A DNA stretch of 64,000 nucleotides from Bacillus sp. FJAT-42376 (GTDB lineage Bacteria; Bacillota; Bacilli; Bacillales; Bacillaceae), in contig NZ_CP033906.1 of assembly GCF_003816055.1 (NCBI RefSeq), positions 1,550,001 to 1,614,000 on the forward strand, written 5' to 3'. The notes under the pieces were generated by a model. It saw only the letters and a program-made list of their open reading frames with translations. It ran no database searches and was not told the DNA's origin. Below are positions 16,964 through 25,378 of this stretch, one piece after another; position 1 is the first letter of the stretch; each line of letters begins with the position of its first letter. The position numbers and the translations under genes are program-made.

Positions 16964-18013
16964 TCACACCTCCCTGATATCCGGATTCCTTTCCATAATG
17001 ATTTCCGCTTTCGTCCAAAGAGCAGGCAAGAACCGGATGACATCTGCACTTCGGTTTGTAAGATCTGCATAGGAGACGATGCCGAGGTCGGCAGCTGCCG
17101 CTTGAAAGGCGGGGGTGTACTGCTGCTGGACAGCCAGTGGCGCATCTGCTGCAAGAATTTTATGGCACCTCGCAAAGGTAGCAAGAATCCAGAACATCGC
17201 CTCGCGGTGATTTCCGGCATCAATCAGGTCCGCGCTCCCGCCGATTGCAATCGGTCTCGCGGCTTCCGTGATATCCGTGCTGAAGAAAAAGGGAGTTTTG
17301 GCCACGGAGGCTGCCGCATCAAATACGTGAGCGAGTTCGTTTAAATGGTTTTGCACTTGCCGGCCCGTTAAACTCCAACAGCCGAGTAACTGAAGCAGTT
17401 CGGGATAGAAGGATTTGAGCTTGTATTCATCCAATACGTCCCGTACCTTTAAATACCGAAGCCTGATCGTCGGATTGCGCAGTGCCGCGGTTAACAGGAC
17501 ATGGGTCGTCACACCGGCTGCAAAAAGCCAGGAAGTCAGCTGGTCATAAAAAGGTGCTTCCGGGCTAATCGTCTGCAGTCCATTCCTGATTCTCGCTTCG
17601 GCATCTTGGCATCTGCGTGTGACCCATGTTCTTTCATCGAACCGTTTTTCAACCTCCTGCTGGATCCTGTGAAGCTCTCCGGTTGGATCCACTATGATTG
17701 TGTTCGTCCTGAATGGATGGGCTAAGTGATAGGATGACAGGACATCCTCAGTGGAATGGAATGCATGAAAGGGTATATATGAGACCTCGATCAGCACACT
17801 GCTATATAAAAATTTTCCAAGCTTTAAAGGCTCGTTCTCCTCAGCGGTTACAATCATCACGTCCACGTCTGAACCAATTGGAAGATCATCGGAGTCCAAA
17901 AGTGACGCAGCGGATCCGCTGAAAAAAGCCCCTTTGAACCATGGTTCCATGCCGGCATGTTTTTGAACCCATTCAGCTGCCTTCTTTTTAGCATAAGCTG
18001 CTTTCATTGCCAT
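16964..18013 (-). CDS. Nucleotidyltransferase-fold protein, unknown target
   Basis: A 349-aa cytoplasmic protein. The N-terminal third has the nucleotidyltransferase signature: FFSGSAASLLDSDDLPIGSD followed by VDVMIV, a GS helix followed by a DxD metal-binding pair. The rest is mostly helical, with no recognised domain. Such folds are found in aminoglycoside nucleotidyltransferases, minimal nucleotidyltransferases and toxin-antitoxin systems, and the substrate cannot be told from sequence. The ATG at 18013 follows GGAAGG by 5 nt; an upstream in-frame ATG at 18031 has a weaker GGAAG. It is a singleton flanked by a repeat array and a divergent pyruvate oxidase gene, not part of the B. subtilis order. 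Confidence 0.65.
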   Translation of the reverse strand: MAMKAAYAKKKAAEWVQKHAGMEPWFKGAFFSGSAASLLDSDDLPIGSDVDVMIVTAEENEPLKLGKFLYSSVLIEVSYIPFHAFHSTEDVLSSYHLAHPFRTNTIIVDPTGELHRIQQEVEKRFDERTWVTRRCQDAEARIRNGLQTISPEAPFYDQLTSWLFAAGVTTHVLLTAALRNPTIRLRYLKVRDVLDEYKLKSFYPELLQLLGCWSLTGRQVQNHLNELAHVFDAAASVAKTPFFFSTDITEAARPIAIGGSADLIDAGNHREAMFWILATFARCHKILAADAPLAVQQQYTPAFQAAAADLGIVSYADLTNRSADVIRFLPALWTKAEIIMERNPDIREV

Positions 18014-18040
18014 CACATCCTTCCTATACATCTTCCGCGC

Positions 18041-18062
18041 ATGAAAGGCGATTTCCTTTCAT
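18041..18062. promoter_or_regulatory. Palindrome in the divergent promoter region
   Basis: Perfect inverted repeat ATGAAAGG-N6-CCTTTCAT between two divergent genes (nucleotidyltransferase and pyruvate oxidase). Possible operator or 5' hairpin; no regulator is assigned. Confidence 0.4.
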
Positions 18063-18063
18063 A

Positions 18064-18088
18064 GATTCAAAATCCCTGCAGCGGGTAA
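18064..18088 (+). promoter_or_regulatory. Possible SigB promoter of the pyruvate oxidase gene
   Basis: GATTCA (18064-18069), 13-bp spacer, GGGTAA (18083-18088), compared with the SigB consensus GTTTAA-N12-14-GGGTAT. B. subtilis ydaP, the apparent ortholog, is a SigB general-stress gene, which makes the match more plausible. Confidence 0.4.
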
Positions 18089-18130
18089 GTAAGAAAGGAT
18101 GCTTGCTTGATAGAGAAAGGAAGGATGAAT

Positions 18131-19846
18131 ATGGCGAGAACCGGGGAAATCATGGCAGACATTCTGGAAAGATGGGGTGTGGACCACCTGTATGGAATGC
18201 CGGGTGATTCCATAAATGAGTTTGTGGAAGAATTGAGAAAAGCGAGAAATGAACTTCGGTTTTATCAGGTGAGACATGAGGAAGTGGGAGCCCTTGCTGC
18301 GGCTGCCTATGCGAAGCTGACAGGGAAAATCGGGGTATGTCTTTCCATAGCGGGACCTGGTGCTGTCCATTTGCTTAACGGTCTTTATGATGCGAAAGCG
18401 GATGGAGCACCTGTATTGGTTTTAGCCGGGCAAGTACATAGCAAACAGGTAGGGACAGATGCTTTCCAGGAAATCAATCTGGAGCGGATGTTTGACGATG
18501 TGGCCGTATATAACAAACGGGCAGAGTCCCATGAACAGCTGCCGGATATGCTGAATCAGGCGATTCGGACAGCATATGCAGAAAAAGGGCCTGCGGTACT
18601 GATTGTTCCTGACGATTTATTTGCAGAAAAAGCAGAATGGGACCAGCCGCTTACTTCTGATATTTTGGCCGATGCAGCAGGCTTTCCGGACCAAAAGGAT
18701 ATGAAGCTTGCGCTTGAGATGCTGGAAAGGGCCAAAAGACCGGTGATTCTGGCTGGAAAAGGAGCGTTGGGGGCCAAACAGGAATTGACTCTTTTCGCTG
18801 CGAAAATCGGAGCACCTGTTGCCATTACTCTGCCGGGAAAAGGAGCGATTCCGGATCTGCATCCTCACTGCCTCGGGCATCTGGGCCAGCTTGGAACCAA
18901 ACCGGCTTATCAGGCGATGCAGGAGACGGATTTATTGATCATGATTGGAACCTCATATCCGTACCGTGAATTTTTGCCGGAAAAAGCGGATGCGATTCAG
19001 ATTGACGTGGAAACGAAATTTATCGGCAAACGATATCCGGTAGCATGCGGACTGAACGGGGATGCGAAAAAAGTATTGGAAGTGCTGACTGCATCCGCTC
19101 CTTTTAAGGAGGATCGCTCCTTTCTTGAGGAATACCAAAAACGGATAAAGAGCTGGCGGGAGGAAATGGAAAAGGATAAAGCGCAGGAAACAGAGCAGCT
19201 CATGCCTCCTCAGGTAATGGCGGAGGTGCAGCAAGTTCTGGATCCGGACGCGATTTTATCTGTAGATGTCGGAAATGTGACGGTCTGGGCGGCGCGCTAT
19301 CTGGATTTGGACCAGCAGAGTATGGTCATTTCAAGCTGGCTTGCCACAATGGGCTGCGGCCTTTCGGGGGCCATCGCTGCTAAAATTGCGGAACCGGAAA
19401 AGCAGGTCTGGGCATTTTGCGGAGATGGCGGATTCTCCATGGTGATGCACGATTTTGTCACAGCGGTCCGCTATAAGCTTCCAATTGTTGTGGTCATCTT
19501 TAACAATCAGAAGCTCGGGATGATCCATTATGAGCAGCAGGAAATGGGCCATCTCGAATATGGGACAGAACTTGGAACGATTGATTTTGCAAAGTTTGCA
19601 GAGGCTTGCGGGGGAATTGGAGTGCGCATCCATAGCCGGGATAAAATGAGGCTTGCACTTAAACAGGCTCTCAAAGTGGAAAAACCGGTAATCCTGGACG
19701 TTCAAGTGGAAGAAGAACCGCCGCTTCCGGGGAACATTTCGTATGGACAGGCCGTTCATTATACGGAGTACATGGTAAAAAAATTCTTCTCTGAAAAAAG
19801 CGTGACCATCCCGCCGATTAAGAAGAGTATGAAACGGCTTTTTTAA
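18131..19846 (+). CDS. ydaP: Pyruvate oxidase-like thiamine diphosphate enzyme
   Basis: A 571-aa ThDP- and FAD-dependent enzyme of the PoxB/YdaP type, which decarboxylates pyruvate to acetate (or acetyl phosphate in some relatives). The PYR domain has the cofactor-activating glutamate in QVRHEEVGALAAAAYAKLTG; the central domain carries PVILAGKGALGAKQEL; the C-terminal PP domain has the ThDP motif FCGDGGFSMVMHDFVTAVRY ending in a VVIFNN element. ATGs at 18125 and 18131 are both possible; the second has better spacing from AAGGAAGG. Monocistronic, with a possible SigB promoter. Assignment to YdaP is by similarity of length and motifs, not synteny. Confidence 0.8.
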   Translation: MARTGEIMADILERWGVDHLYGMPGDSINEFVEELRKARNELRFYQVRHEEVGALAAAAYAKLTGKIGVCLSIAGPGAVHLLNGLYDAKADGAPVLVLAGQVHSKQVGTDAFQEINLERMFDDVAVYNKRAESHEQLPDMLNQAIRTAYAEKGPAVLIVPDDLFAEKAEWDQPLTSDILADAAGFPDQKDMKLALEMLERAKRPVILAGKGALGAKQELTLFAAKIGAPVAITLPGKGAIPDLHPHCLGHLGQLGTKPAYQAMQETDLLIMIGTSYPYREFLPEKADAIQIDVETKFIGKRYPVACGLNGDAKKVLEVLTASAPFKEDRSFLEEYQKRIKSWREEMEKDKAQETEQLMPPQVMAEVQQVLDPDAILSVDVGNVTVWAARYLDLDQQSMVISSWLATMGCGLSGAIAAKIAEPEKQVWAFCGDGGFSMVMHDFVTAVRYKLPIVVVIFNNQKLGMIHYEQQEMGHLEYGTELGTIDFAKFAEACGGIGVRIHSRDKMRLALKQALKVEKPVILDVQVEEEPPLPGNISYGQAVHYTEYMVKKFFSEKSVTIPPIKKSMKRLF

Positions 19847-19882
19847 ATACAGGCTTATAAACGCCTTCTGTACAAATAAAAT

Positions 19883-19971
19883 AGGCTCCTAATGTTGATT
19901 CTTAACACCTGTTGATTGAAGTGGAAAGCGAGCGCCTGTAACGGAAATCAACAGCGAAGTTTAACAGCTTT
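19883..19971. repeat. TGTTGA-type dispersed palindromic repeat, copy B
   Basis: ATGTTGATTCTTAACACCTG, TTGATTGAAGTGGAAAGCGA, then GCGCCTGTAACGGAAATCAA and CAGCGAAGTTTAACAGC. CTGTTGATT and AATCAACAG again form the inner palindrome. It lies between the pyruvate oxidase gene and its terminator. Confidence 0.75.
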
Positions 19972-19982
19972 AAAATAAAAAA

Positions 19983-20010
19983 AAAGACTCCCGGGTCTTT
20001 CTTTTTTTAT
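19983..20010 (+). terminator. Terminator after the pyruvate oxidase gene
   Basis: AAAGAC / GTCTTT stem around TCCCGG, preceded by a long A run and followed by CTTTTTTT. Confidence 0.7.
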
Positions 20011-20072
20011 TTATTGAAAATTCTGTATTTTTACATGTTAAAATGAATTTATCAAGAAATAGGAGGCGGAAA

Positions 20073-20717
20073 ATGATGGGTCTTACTTGGGTTGGTTTAT
20101 TCCTGGCTGCAGCGCTCATTTTTATGGTGATTCAGCTGAATGCATCTGTAAAGCAAAAACTTGCCCTTACAGCGGCGGCGTTTCTTTCTGTTCTTTTTCT
20201 TATGCTCGGGCAGTCGGGGACAAGCAAGCCTGCCTCGGTAACGGAAGGGTCAGCAGATCAGGAGAAGGCTTCTGCAGAAGAGGTAAAAGGTCTGAATAAA
20301 AAGCTTGAGGCTTTGGTGGACAAGAATGCGGAAATGGCTGAAGCGGCGGAAGAGATGAGGGATGAGCTTGCGGGTGCTGAAGCGAAAAAGGCAGAAGAAA
20401 TAAAGCTTGCCGTTAAAGCGGCCGAAGAAGAAATGACGAAGGCCCATCAGGAAGAGATGAAGCAGGTTCTCGATCATGCCTTCAAGCAGTCCGCGGAAAA
20501 AGCGGCACCCGTCCAATCCATGGACGGAATAACCGGTGATCCGGAAACGGCTTCGGATAAGCCTTCAGAGTATGATCCTTTTGGTCCCGATTTGGACTGC
20601 GGGGATTTTGCCTCACAGGAGGATGCCCAGGCTGTCTATGAGGCTGCAGGAGGACCGGGAGCGGACCCCCATGATTTAGACCGTGACAAGGATGGAATGG
20701 CGTGCGATGTGAATTAG
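20073..20717 (+). CDS. Membrane-anchored protein with C-terminal excalibur domain
   Basis: A 214-aa protein. Two N-terminal hydrophobic helices (about residues 3-19 and 28-47) are followed by a long charged, Ala/Glu/Lys-rich predicted coiled coil (about 65-150), a Pro/Ser linker, and a C-terminal excalibur calcium-binding domain: DLDCGDF, QEDAQAVYEAAGG and DPHDLDRDKDGMACD, with the two conserved cysteines and the DxDxDGxxC loop. This domain usually occurs on cell-surface proteins. The ATG at 20073 is placed 6 nt after AGGAGG. Function unknown; no operon partner. Confidence 0.75.
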   Translation: MMGLTWVGLFLAAALIFMVIQLNASVKQKLALTAAAFLSVLFLMLGQSGTSKPASVTEGSADQEKASAEEVKGLNKKLEALVDKNAEMAEAAEEMRDELAGAEAKKAEEIKLAVKAAEEEMTKAHQEEMKQVLDHAFKQSAEKAAPVQSMDGITGDPETASDKPSEYDPFGPDLDCGDFASQEDAQAVYEAAGGPGADPHDLDRDKDGMACDVN

Positions 20718-20808
20718 ATAAACGCCAATTTTAGGAAGAAAGGCACTTTTGTCCTTGTTCAAATCATTTTCTTTTAATATAATATATTTAGAATTTTTTT
20801 AAAATATA

Positions 20809-20828
20809 ATGAATGACTATTCATTCAT
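20809..20828. promoter_or_regulatory. FadR operator upstream of lcfB
   Basis: TGAATGACTATTCATTCA (20810-20827) matches the B. subtilis FadR (YsiA) operator pattern TGAATGAMTANTCATTCA at every position. It overlaps the 3' edge of a TATAAT (20805-20810) and lies 17 bp before the lcfB start codon, so binding would block transcription. FadR is relieved by long-chain acyl-CoA. Confidence 0.85.
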
Positions 20829-20844
20829 TGCTAGGGGTGGGAGA

Positions 20845-22410
20845 ATGAATGTAAGTACACGGTTATCCGAAACAGCTGCTCAATATGGGGAAAAAGCAGC
20901 TTATTATTTTGAAGGACAGGCTGTATCTTACGCACAGCTTGATGGGATGGTCAGCCGGTTTGCGGCAAGCCTGCAGTCGATGGGCATCCAAAAAGGGGAT
21001 CATGTTGCACTGCTCCTGGGAAATTCACCGTATTTCGTTATCGGCATGTACGGGGCGCTTAGAGCGGGGGCTACCGTCATACCGGTGAATCCTATTTATA
21101 CACCAGCGGAAATCGGGTATATTCTGAGCAATGGAGATGTAAAAGGGGTCATTGCGCTGGATCTGCTCGTCCCGATGTTTGAACAGATGAATGGACAGCT
21201 TCCGAAGCTTGAGCACATCATTGTCTGCGAGACACCGCCTTCGGAAAAGAAACGGGACTTTAATCCCGAAGAAGCTGTTATTTTCCCAAAAATGAAATCG
21301 TTTACAAATTTATTATCTCCGAATGATATCGAGTTTAAGCGCCCTGATCTGGAAGAAGAGGATATCGCGGTCATTTTGTATACATCGGGAACAACCGGGA
21401 AGCCAAAAGGTGCGATGCTTACCCATAAGAATATTTACAGCAACGCTTCAGATGTGGCAGCATACCTGAAGATGAATGACAGCGATAAGATTGTTGCCAC
21501 CTTGCCGATGTTCCATGTCTTCTGCCTGACCGTCTCTTTGAATGCACCGTTAATGAGCGGGGCTTCGCTGATCATTGTTCCGAAGTTCAGTCCGAAAGAC
21601 GTTTTCCGTTTAATCAAGGAACACAAAGCAACCGTCTTTGCGGGAGTACCGACGATGTATAATTTTATGCTTCAATATGAAAACGGTCTGCAGGAGGATG
21701 TTCAATCTCTCAGACTATGCATTTCCGGAGGCGCCTCGATGCCGGTTGCCCTGCTGAAGGGATTTGAGCAAAAATTCAAGGTTGTCATTTCGGAAGGATA
21801 CGGTTTATCGGAGGCCTCACCCGTCACCTGCTTCAATCCTCTTGACCGGCCCCGCAAACCGGGATCAATCGGGATGAATATCCTGAACGTGGAGAACAAA
21901 GTTGTGAATGAATTGGGGGAGGAAGTTCCGCCGAATCAAGTAGGGGAACTGATTGCCAAAGGGCCGAACATCATGAAGGGCTATTACAATATGCCGGAGG
22001 AAACGGCGTCTGCTATCCGCAATGGCTGGCTGTATACCGGGGATCTTGCCAGAATGGACGAAGAAGGCTATTTCTATATCGTCGACCGGAAAAAAGATAT
22101 GATTATCGTGGGCGGATACAATGTGTATCCCCGCGAGGTCGAAGAAGTGTATTACAACCATCCTGATATCACAGAGGCAGCCGTTCTTGGCATTCCGGAT
22201 CCGGAGCAGGGAGAAGCCGTTCTGTGTTATGTCGTGACCCAAAATCCTGCTTTAACAGCGGAAGCCTTAATTGAGTATGGGAAGGGCCAGCTGGCAAAAT
22301 ATAAAGTTCCGTCGTCTATCGAATTTTTAGAGGAGCTTCCTAAAAATACAACCGGCAAAATCCTTCGCCGCGCACTCAAGGAACAAGTGGCTGAAAGATC
22401 CCGCATATGA
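20845..22410 (+). CDS. lcfB: Long-chain fatty acid-CoA ligase LcfB
   Basis: A 521-aa acyl-adenylate-forming enzyme that converts fatty acids to acyl-CoA for beta-oxidation. Motifs: [16 protein letters not shown] (from Y179), [20 protein letters not shown], the adenylate motif [36 protein letters not shown] followed by [20 protein letters not shown], and the catalytic lysine motif [11 protein letters not shown] near the C-terminus. Very close to B. subtilis YhfL/LcfB. An in-frame ATG at 20809 lies inside the FadR operator; the ATG at 20845 has GGGTGGGAGA upstream and is used. The downstream enoyl-CoA hydratase overlaps its stop codon. Confidence 0.93.
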   Translation: MNVSTRLSETAAQYGEKAAYYFEGQAVSYAQLDGMVSRFAASLQSMGIQKGDHVALLLGNSPYFVIGMYGALRAGATVIPVNPIYTPAEIGYILSNGDVKGVIALDLLVPMFEQMNGQLPKLEHIIVCETPPSEKKRDFNPEEAVIFPKMKSFTNLLSPNDIEFKRPDLEEEDIAVILYTSGTTGKPKGAMLTHKNIYSNASDVAAYLKMNDSDKIVATLPMFHVFCLTVSLNAPLMSGASLIIVPKFSPKDVFRLIKEHKATVFAGVPTMYNFMLQYENGLQEDVQSLRLCISGGASMPVALLKGFEQKFKVVISEGYGLSEASPVTCFNPLDRPRKPGSIGMNILNVENKVVNELGEEVPPNQVGELIAKGPNIMKGYYNMPEETASAIRNGWLYTGDLARMDEEGYFYIVDRKKDMIIVGGYNVYPREVEEVYYNHPDITEAAVLGIPDPEQGEAVLCYVVTQNPALTAEALIEYGKGQLAKYKVPSSIEFLEELPKNTTGKILRRALKEQVAERSRI

Positions 22411-23183
22411 GTCTGATTCATTACGCAAAGGAGAATGGTACGGCCCTGGCTGTAATCAACCGCCCGGAGATGCTGAACTGCTTCAGTTATCAGACCCTGC
22501 TCGACCTAGAACAGGCTGTCGAGGAAATCCGGATTGACCGGGAGATCCGAACGGTCATCATTACCGGAGCCGGCGAGAAAGCGTTCAGTGCCGGCGCGGA
22601 TCTGAAGGAAAGAAAAACACTGACAGATGAACAGGTCAGACGGAATTTGCTTAAAATGGGCGAAGTCCTGACAAAAATTGAACAGCTGCCTCAGCCTGTG
22701 ATTGCTGCCATCAATGGCTTTGCATTCGGAGGGGGGCTGGAGCTTGCATTAGCCTGTGATTTCCGGATCATGGCGGACCATACCCAAATCGGCCTGACCG
22801 AAACGGGGCTCGGCATTATCCCGGGAGCGGGCGGAACCCAGCGGCTGCCGAGATTAATCGGCCCCTCCAAAGCGCTGGAGCTCATTGTAAAAGCAAAAAA
22901 AATCAACGCAGAAGAAGCGTTAGTCTATGGCTTAATTAACGAAGCTGTTCCATCCGGCCAGCTAATGGATACATGTAAGGAATGGGCTGCAGCCATTTCG
23001 CAGAACGCACCGATTGCCGTCACTCAGGCGAAATTCGCCGTGAAAAATGGAATGAATACGGATCTGCAGACCGGACTGCAAATCGAGCGAAAGGCTTATG
23101 AAGTAACCATTCCAACGGAGGACCGGCTGGAGGCCCTTCAGGCATTCAGCGAAAAACGCAAACCGGAGTTTAAAGGGAAATAA
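22407..23183 (+). CDS. Enoyl-CoA hydratase/isomerase family protein
   Basis: A 258-aa crotonase-fold enzyme. The oxyanion-hole segments are [11 protein letters not shown] and [20 protein letters not shown], and the two catalytic glutamates are in GGGLELAL and [20 protein letters not shown], both present, so a hydratase acting on a 2-enoyl-CoA is expected. Its ATG overlaps the lcfB stop (ATGA), indicating translational coupling and joint FadR control. Activation and hydration of acyl-CoA in one transcript fits fatty-acid degradation, though a role in branched-chain acyl-CoA breakdown cannot be excluded. B. subtilis does not have this gene after lcfB. Confidence 0.88.
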   Translation: MSLIHYAKENGTALAVINRPEMLNCFSYQTLLDLEQAVEEIRIDREIRTVIITGAGEKAFSAGADLKERKTLTDEQVRRNLLKMGEVLTKIEQLPQPVIAAINGFAFGGGLELALACDFRIMADHTQIGLTETGLGIIPGAGGTQRLPRLIGPSKALELIVKAKKINAEEALVYGLINEAVPSGQLMDTCKEWAAAISQNAPIAVTQAKFAVKNGMNTDLQTGLQIERKAYEVTIPTEDRLEALQAFSEKRKPEFKGK

Positions 23184-23193
23184 GGAACACAGG

Positions 23194-23241
23194 GCTGGCT
23201 TGAAAAGAGGGAGGATGCCTCTTTTCAAGCCGGCTTTTTTG
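23194..23241 (+). terminator. Terminator of the lcfB operon
   Basis: A 17-bp stem with one wobble (23194-23210 with 23218-23234), 7-nt loop, followed by TTTTTT. Very strong. Confidence 0.92.
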
Positions 23242-23264
23242 TTGGGAACGCGGCGTTGCGCGGC

Positions 23265-23522
23265 GGTGCCAGTCCCGTCATGCTTCACCGCATCGGGGGA
23301 CAGAGGCAACATGTGTGAAACCCCTGCGGCTCATAGGTTTTAAAGAGGAGGTGCCGGAGCTTTATTCCGGTAAAAACTTTGGGGACTGGCACGGTGCCAG
23401 TCCCGTCATGCTTCACCGCATAAGGGGACAGAGGTAACATGTGTTAACCATCTGCGGCTCATAGGTTTTAAAGAGGGGGTGCCGGAGCTTTAGTTCTGTA
23501 AAATTTTTGGGGACTGACCCCA
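23265..23522. repeat. Two tandem 128-130-bp REP-like units, locus 2
   Basis: Units 23265-23392 and 23393-23522, each starting GGTGCCAGTCCCGTCATGCT then TCACCGCAT and ending TTTGGGGACTG. They share end sequences, internal GTGCCGGAGCTTTA-like segments and period with locus 1 (16692-16928), but the middle is diverged. The GGGGACTGGCAC/GTGCCAGTCCC palindrome is again at the unit junction. The rest of the gap (23523-23702) is AT-rich with an inverted repeat GTCTAAT (23598)/ATTAGAC (23623) before the next gene. Confidence 0.8.
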
Positions 23523-23702
23523 GCCGAAAGTCCCTCCCCGAATCAAGTTCAAAAGCACGTAAAAATTGATTTTTTTCCTGTGGAATTAGGTTTTCTAGTC
23601 TAATAGATTGTAAAATGGGATAATTAGACAAATGCAATCCCGATTATGCTACCATTATTACAGGAGCGTGACAAAAACCAATTTGGAAGGGATGACATTC
23701 AT

Positions 23703-24704
23703 TTGAAAAAAACGATATGTGCTGTTCTCTGTCTATCCGTTATCGGCTCTTTGTTTGCAGGAACGGATGCGAAAGCAGCAAGTACAAACGATGCGCTATT
23801 TGGCCGGATTGCGGAAAAAGTAGTTTACGTACATAGGGCAGCGGAGGAAAAAGAAAGAGTGACTCAAAAGCTTTACTATAACGACGAGATGCTCATTTTG
23901 GCAAACTTCAAAAACAAAGCCGGAGAGAACTGGCTCCGTGTTCGATCCGACGACCACACCGGCTGGATCCAGGAGGATCAAATCCGTCCATACGGTGCAG
24001 AAGGGCTTCACCTGAATGCGGTAAAGGATACGGGAGCAAGAAGAGGGGCAGACAGCAGCGAAAAGCAAACCGGTACCGTTCAAAAAGGAAAAGGTGCAGA
24101 TGTGTACATGTCCTTCATCAATAAAAAAGGAGAGCGCTGGGTGAAAGCCAACAACATCGTTCTTTATCGGGAAACGATTGGATCTTCTGCTTTTGACGGC
24201 TGGATCAAGCTTGAAGACTTAACGATCATGACATCTTCTGAAGAAAAACTCGGGTTAAGCAGCCGCACTGCAGCGAAAACGACGGTCATTTATAAAGACA
24301 GCGGCCTCAAAACAAAGACGGGATATGTGCTGCCTTACAAAGCTCCGCTGAATATTAAAGGAGTTTATAAAAGCGGGAACGATGCAAGCGGAGTGTTCAA
24401 AGTTTCTTTCAACATCAAAAGCCGTACTTATGAAGGATGGATTCCGAGGGATTATGCCGATACGTATGCTTATCAGGGACTGTACGGAAAAACCTTCCGC
24501 ACCATTATTCTGGATACGGCTGTACATAGAAGTGCGACCCATGATTCACGGGTCGTGGCCCACTATAAACCTGGCACAAATTTAGTCGTAACGGATACCT
24601 TTTATGATCCGTTTGATGAAGATGGCTTTGGCAAATGGAGGAATGTACTGCTTCCGAACGGGCAAAAAGGCTGGGTGAATGATACAGCATTTTTTGGAGT
24701 GTAA
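23703..24704 (+). CDS. Secreted protein with SH3-like repeats
   Basis: A 333-aa exported protein if read from the TTG at 23703. A Sec signal peptide is clear (KKTICAVLCLSVIGSLFAGT then DAKAAS, cleavage after AKA). The mature part shows repeated segments resembling bacterial SH3/GW modules, with recurrent W(L/V)(R/K)...GWI patterns (GENWLRVRSDDHTGWIQEDQ, GERWVKANN, FDGWIKLEDL, YEGWIPRDY, KWRNVLLPNGQKGWVND), a type often used for cell-wall binding. No catalytic domain is visible. The start is uncertain: GGAAGG lies 12 nt before the TTG, while an in-frame ATG at 23646 would put 19 residues before the signal peptide and lacks a ribosome binding site. Confidence 0.65.
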   Translation: MKKTICAVLCLSVIGSLFAGTDAKAASTNDALFGRIAEKVVYVHRAAEEKERVTQKLYYNDEMLILANFKNKAGENWLRVRSDDHTGWIQEDQIRPYGAEGLHLNAVKDTGARRGADSSEKQTGTVQKGKGADVYMSFINKKGERWVKANNIVLYRETIGSSAFDGWIKLEDLTIMTSSEEKLGLSSRTAAKTTVIYKDSGLKTKTGYVLPYKAPLNIKGVYKSGNDASGVFKVSFNIKSRTYEGWIPRDYADTYAYQGLYGKTFRTIILDTAVHRSATHDSRVVAHYKPGTNLVVTDTFYDPFDEDGFGKWRNVLLPNGQKGWVNDTAFFGV

Positions 24705-24715
24705 GAACAAACCTG

Positions 24716-24748
24716 ATCTGAAGGCGCGGCTGCCTTCAGATTTTTTTG
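24716..24748. terminator. Terminator between the SH3-like gene and the lipoprotein gene
   Basis: Perfect 10-bp stem ATCTGAAGGC / GCCTTCAGAT followed by a T run on the plus strand. Confidence 0.85.
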
Positions 24749-24772
24749 CACGTAAACTGTTCGCGGATCCTT

Positions 24773-25138
24773 TTACTTGTTCCATACTCCGTCCACAAAC
24801 TTTACTAAATCCGGATCGGAATGGTAGTTGTAATCATTAATTCGGTTTGTGGTGAAGGAGAGAGTCTTTTCTTCTCCTTCATAAAGGTCGAATGCGTAGG
24901 CATAACCGGCCCCTTTTTCCTGGTTTTTGTCAGGAACGAAAGAAATGGTTTTTATCCCATTCAGGAATTCTCGGGCCTGGCTGCTGTTCAATGTTTTCGT
25001 CCTGCCGTCGCCTCTCGTAATGACGATTTCGGTCACATCCTTCATGCTTTTTCCGTAAATTTCAGTGAACGTTTCCGTCTTCAGCCCGCAAGCTGCCAAA
25101 ACAGTGATTAATAATGCTCCAACCCACCACTTTTTCAT
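24773..25138 (-). CDS. Small lipoprotein, unknown function
   Basis: A 121-aa putative lipoprotein: short basic N-terminus, hydrophobic core and the lipobox LAAC (C17), so it should be lipid-anchored on the outer face of the membrane. The mature part has a VTEIVITRGDGRTKTL segment and a mix of beta strands but no domain I recognise. AAGGAGG lies 5 nt before the ATG. It occupies roughly the position of B. subtilis yhfM (between lcfB and yhfN), which also encodes a small exported protein; I cannot confirm orthology. Confidence 0.7.
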   Translation of the reverse strand: MKKWWVGALLITVLAACGLKTETFTEIYGKSMKDVTEIVITRGDGRTKTLNSSQAREFLNGIKTISFVPDKNQEKGAGYAYAFDLYEGEEKTLSFTTNRINDYNYHSDPDLVKFVDGVWNK

Positions 25139-25378
25139 GAAATCCTCCTTAAAAATCTAACTTGTTCAAAAAATTAAACAATTGTATACTGGATAAAGCT
25201 TATGGCAGGAACGGGCTGTAATCATGGATTTGACTAAAACCCCTCTTTTTTCTTTAGTCGAAGAAAAAGCAGTTGAGGTTGCAGTTTGTGGTTTTATGAT
25301 TTGGAAGATGAGCGCTGCTTGAATCGATCAGATTAAGCGGCAGCTTTTCTAAGCTCATATATGAAAGGAGGGGACTCC

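Noticed and set aside
16577..17223. Minus-strand open frames across the repeat array after lplJ
   Set aside because: They run through both 128-bp repeat copies and repeat their own sequence; no ribosome binding site and no known protein.
25232..25259. GACTAAA-N14-TTTAGTC inverted repeat between the lipoprotein gene and azlC, compared with the TetR operator
   Set aside because: Half-sites resemble the TGACTA operator but spacing and orientation differ from the 23-bp architecture; could be chance in an AT-rich region.
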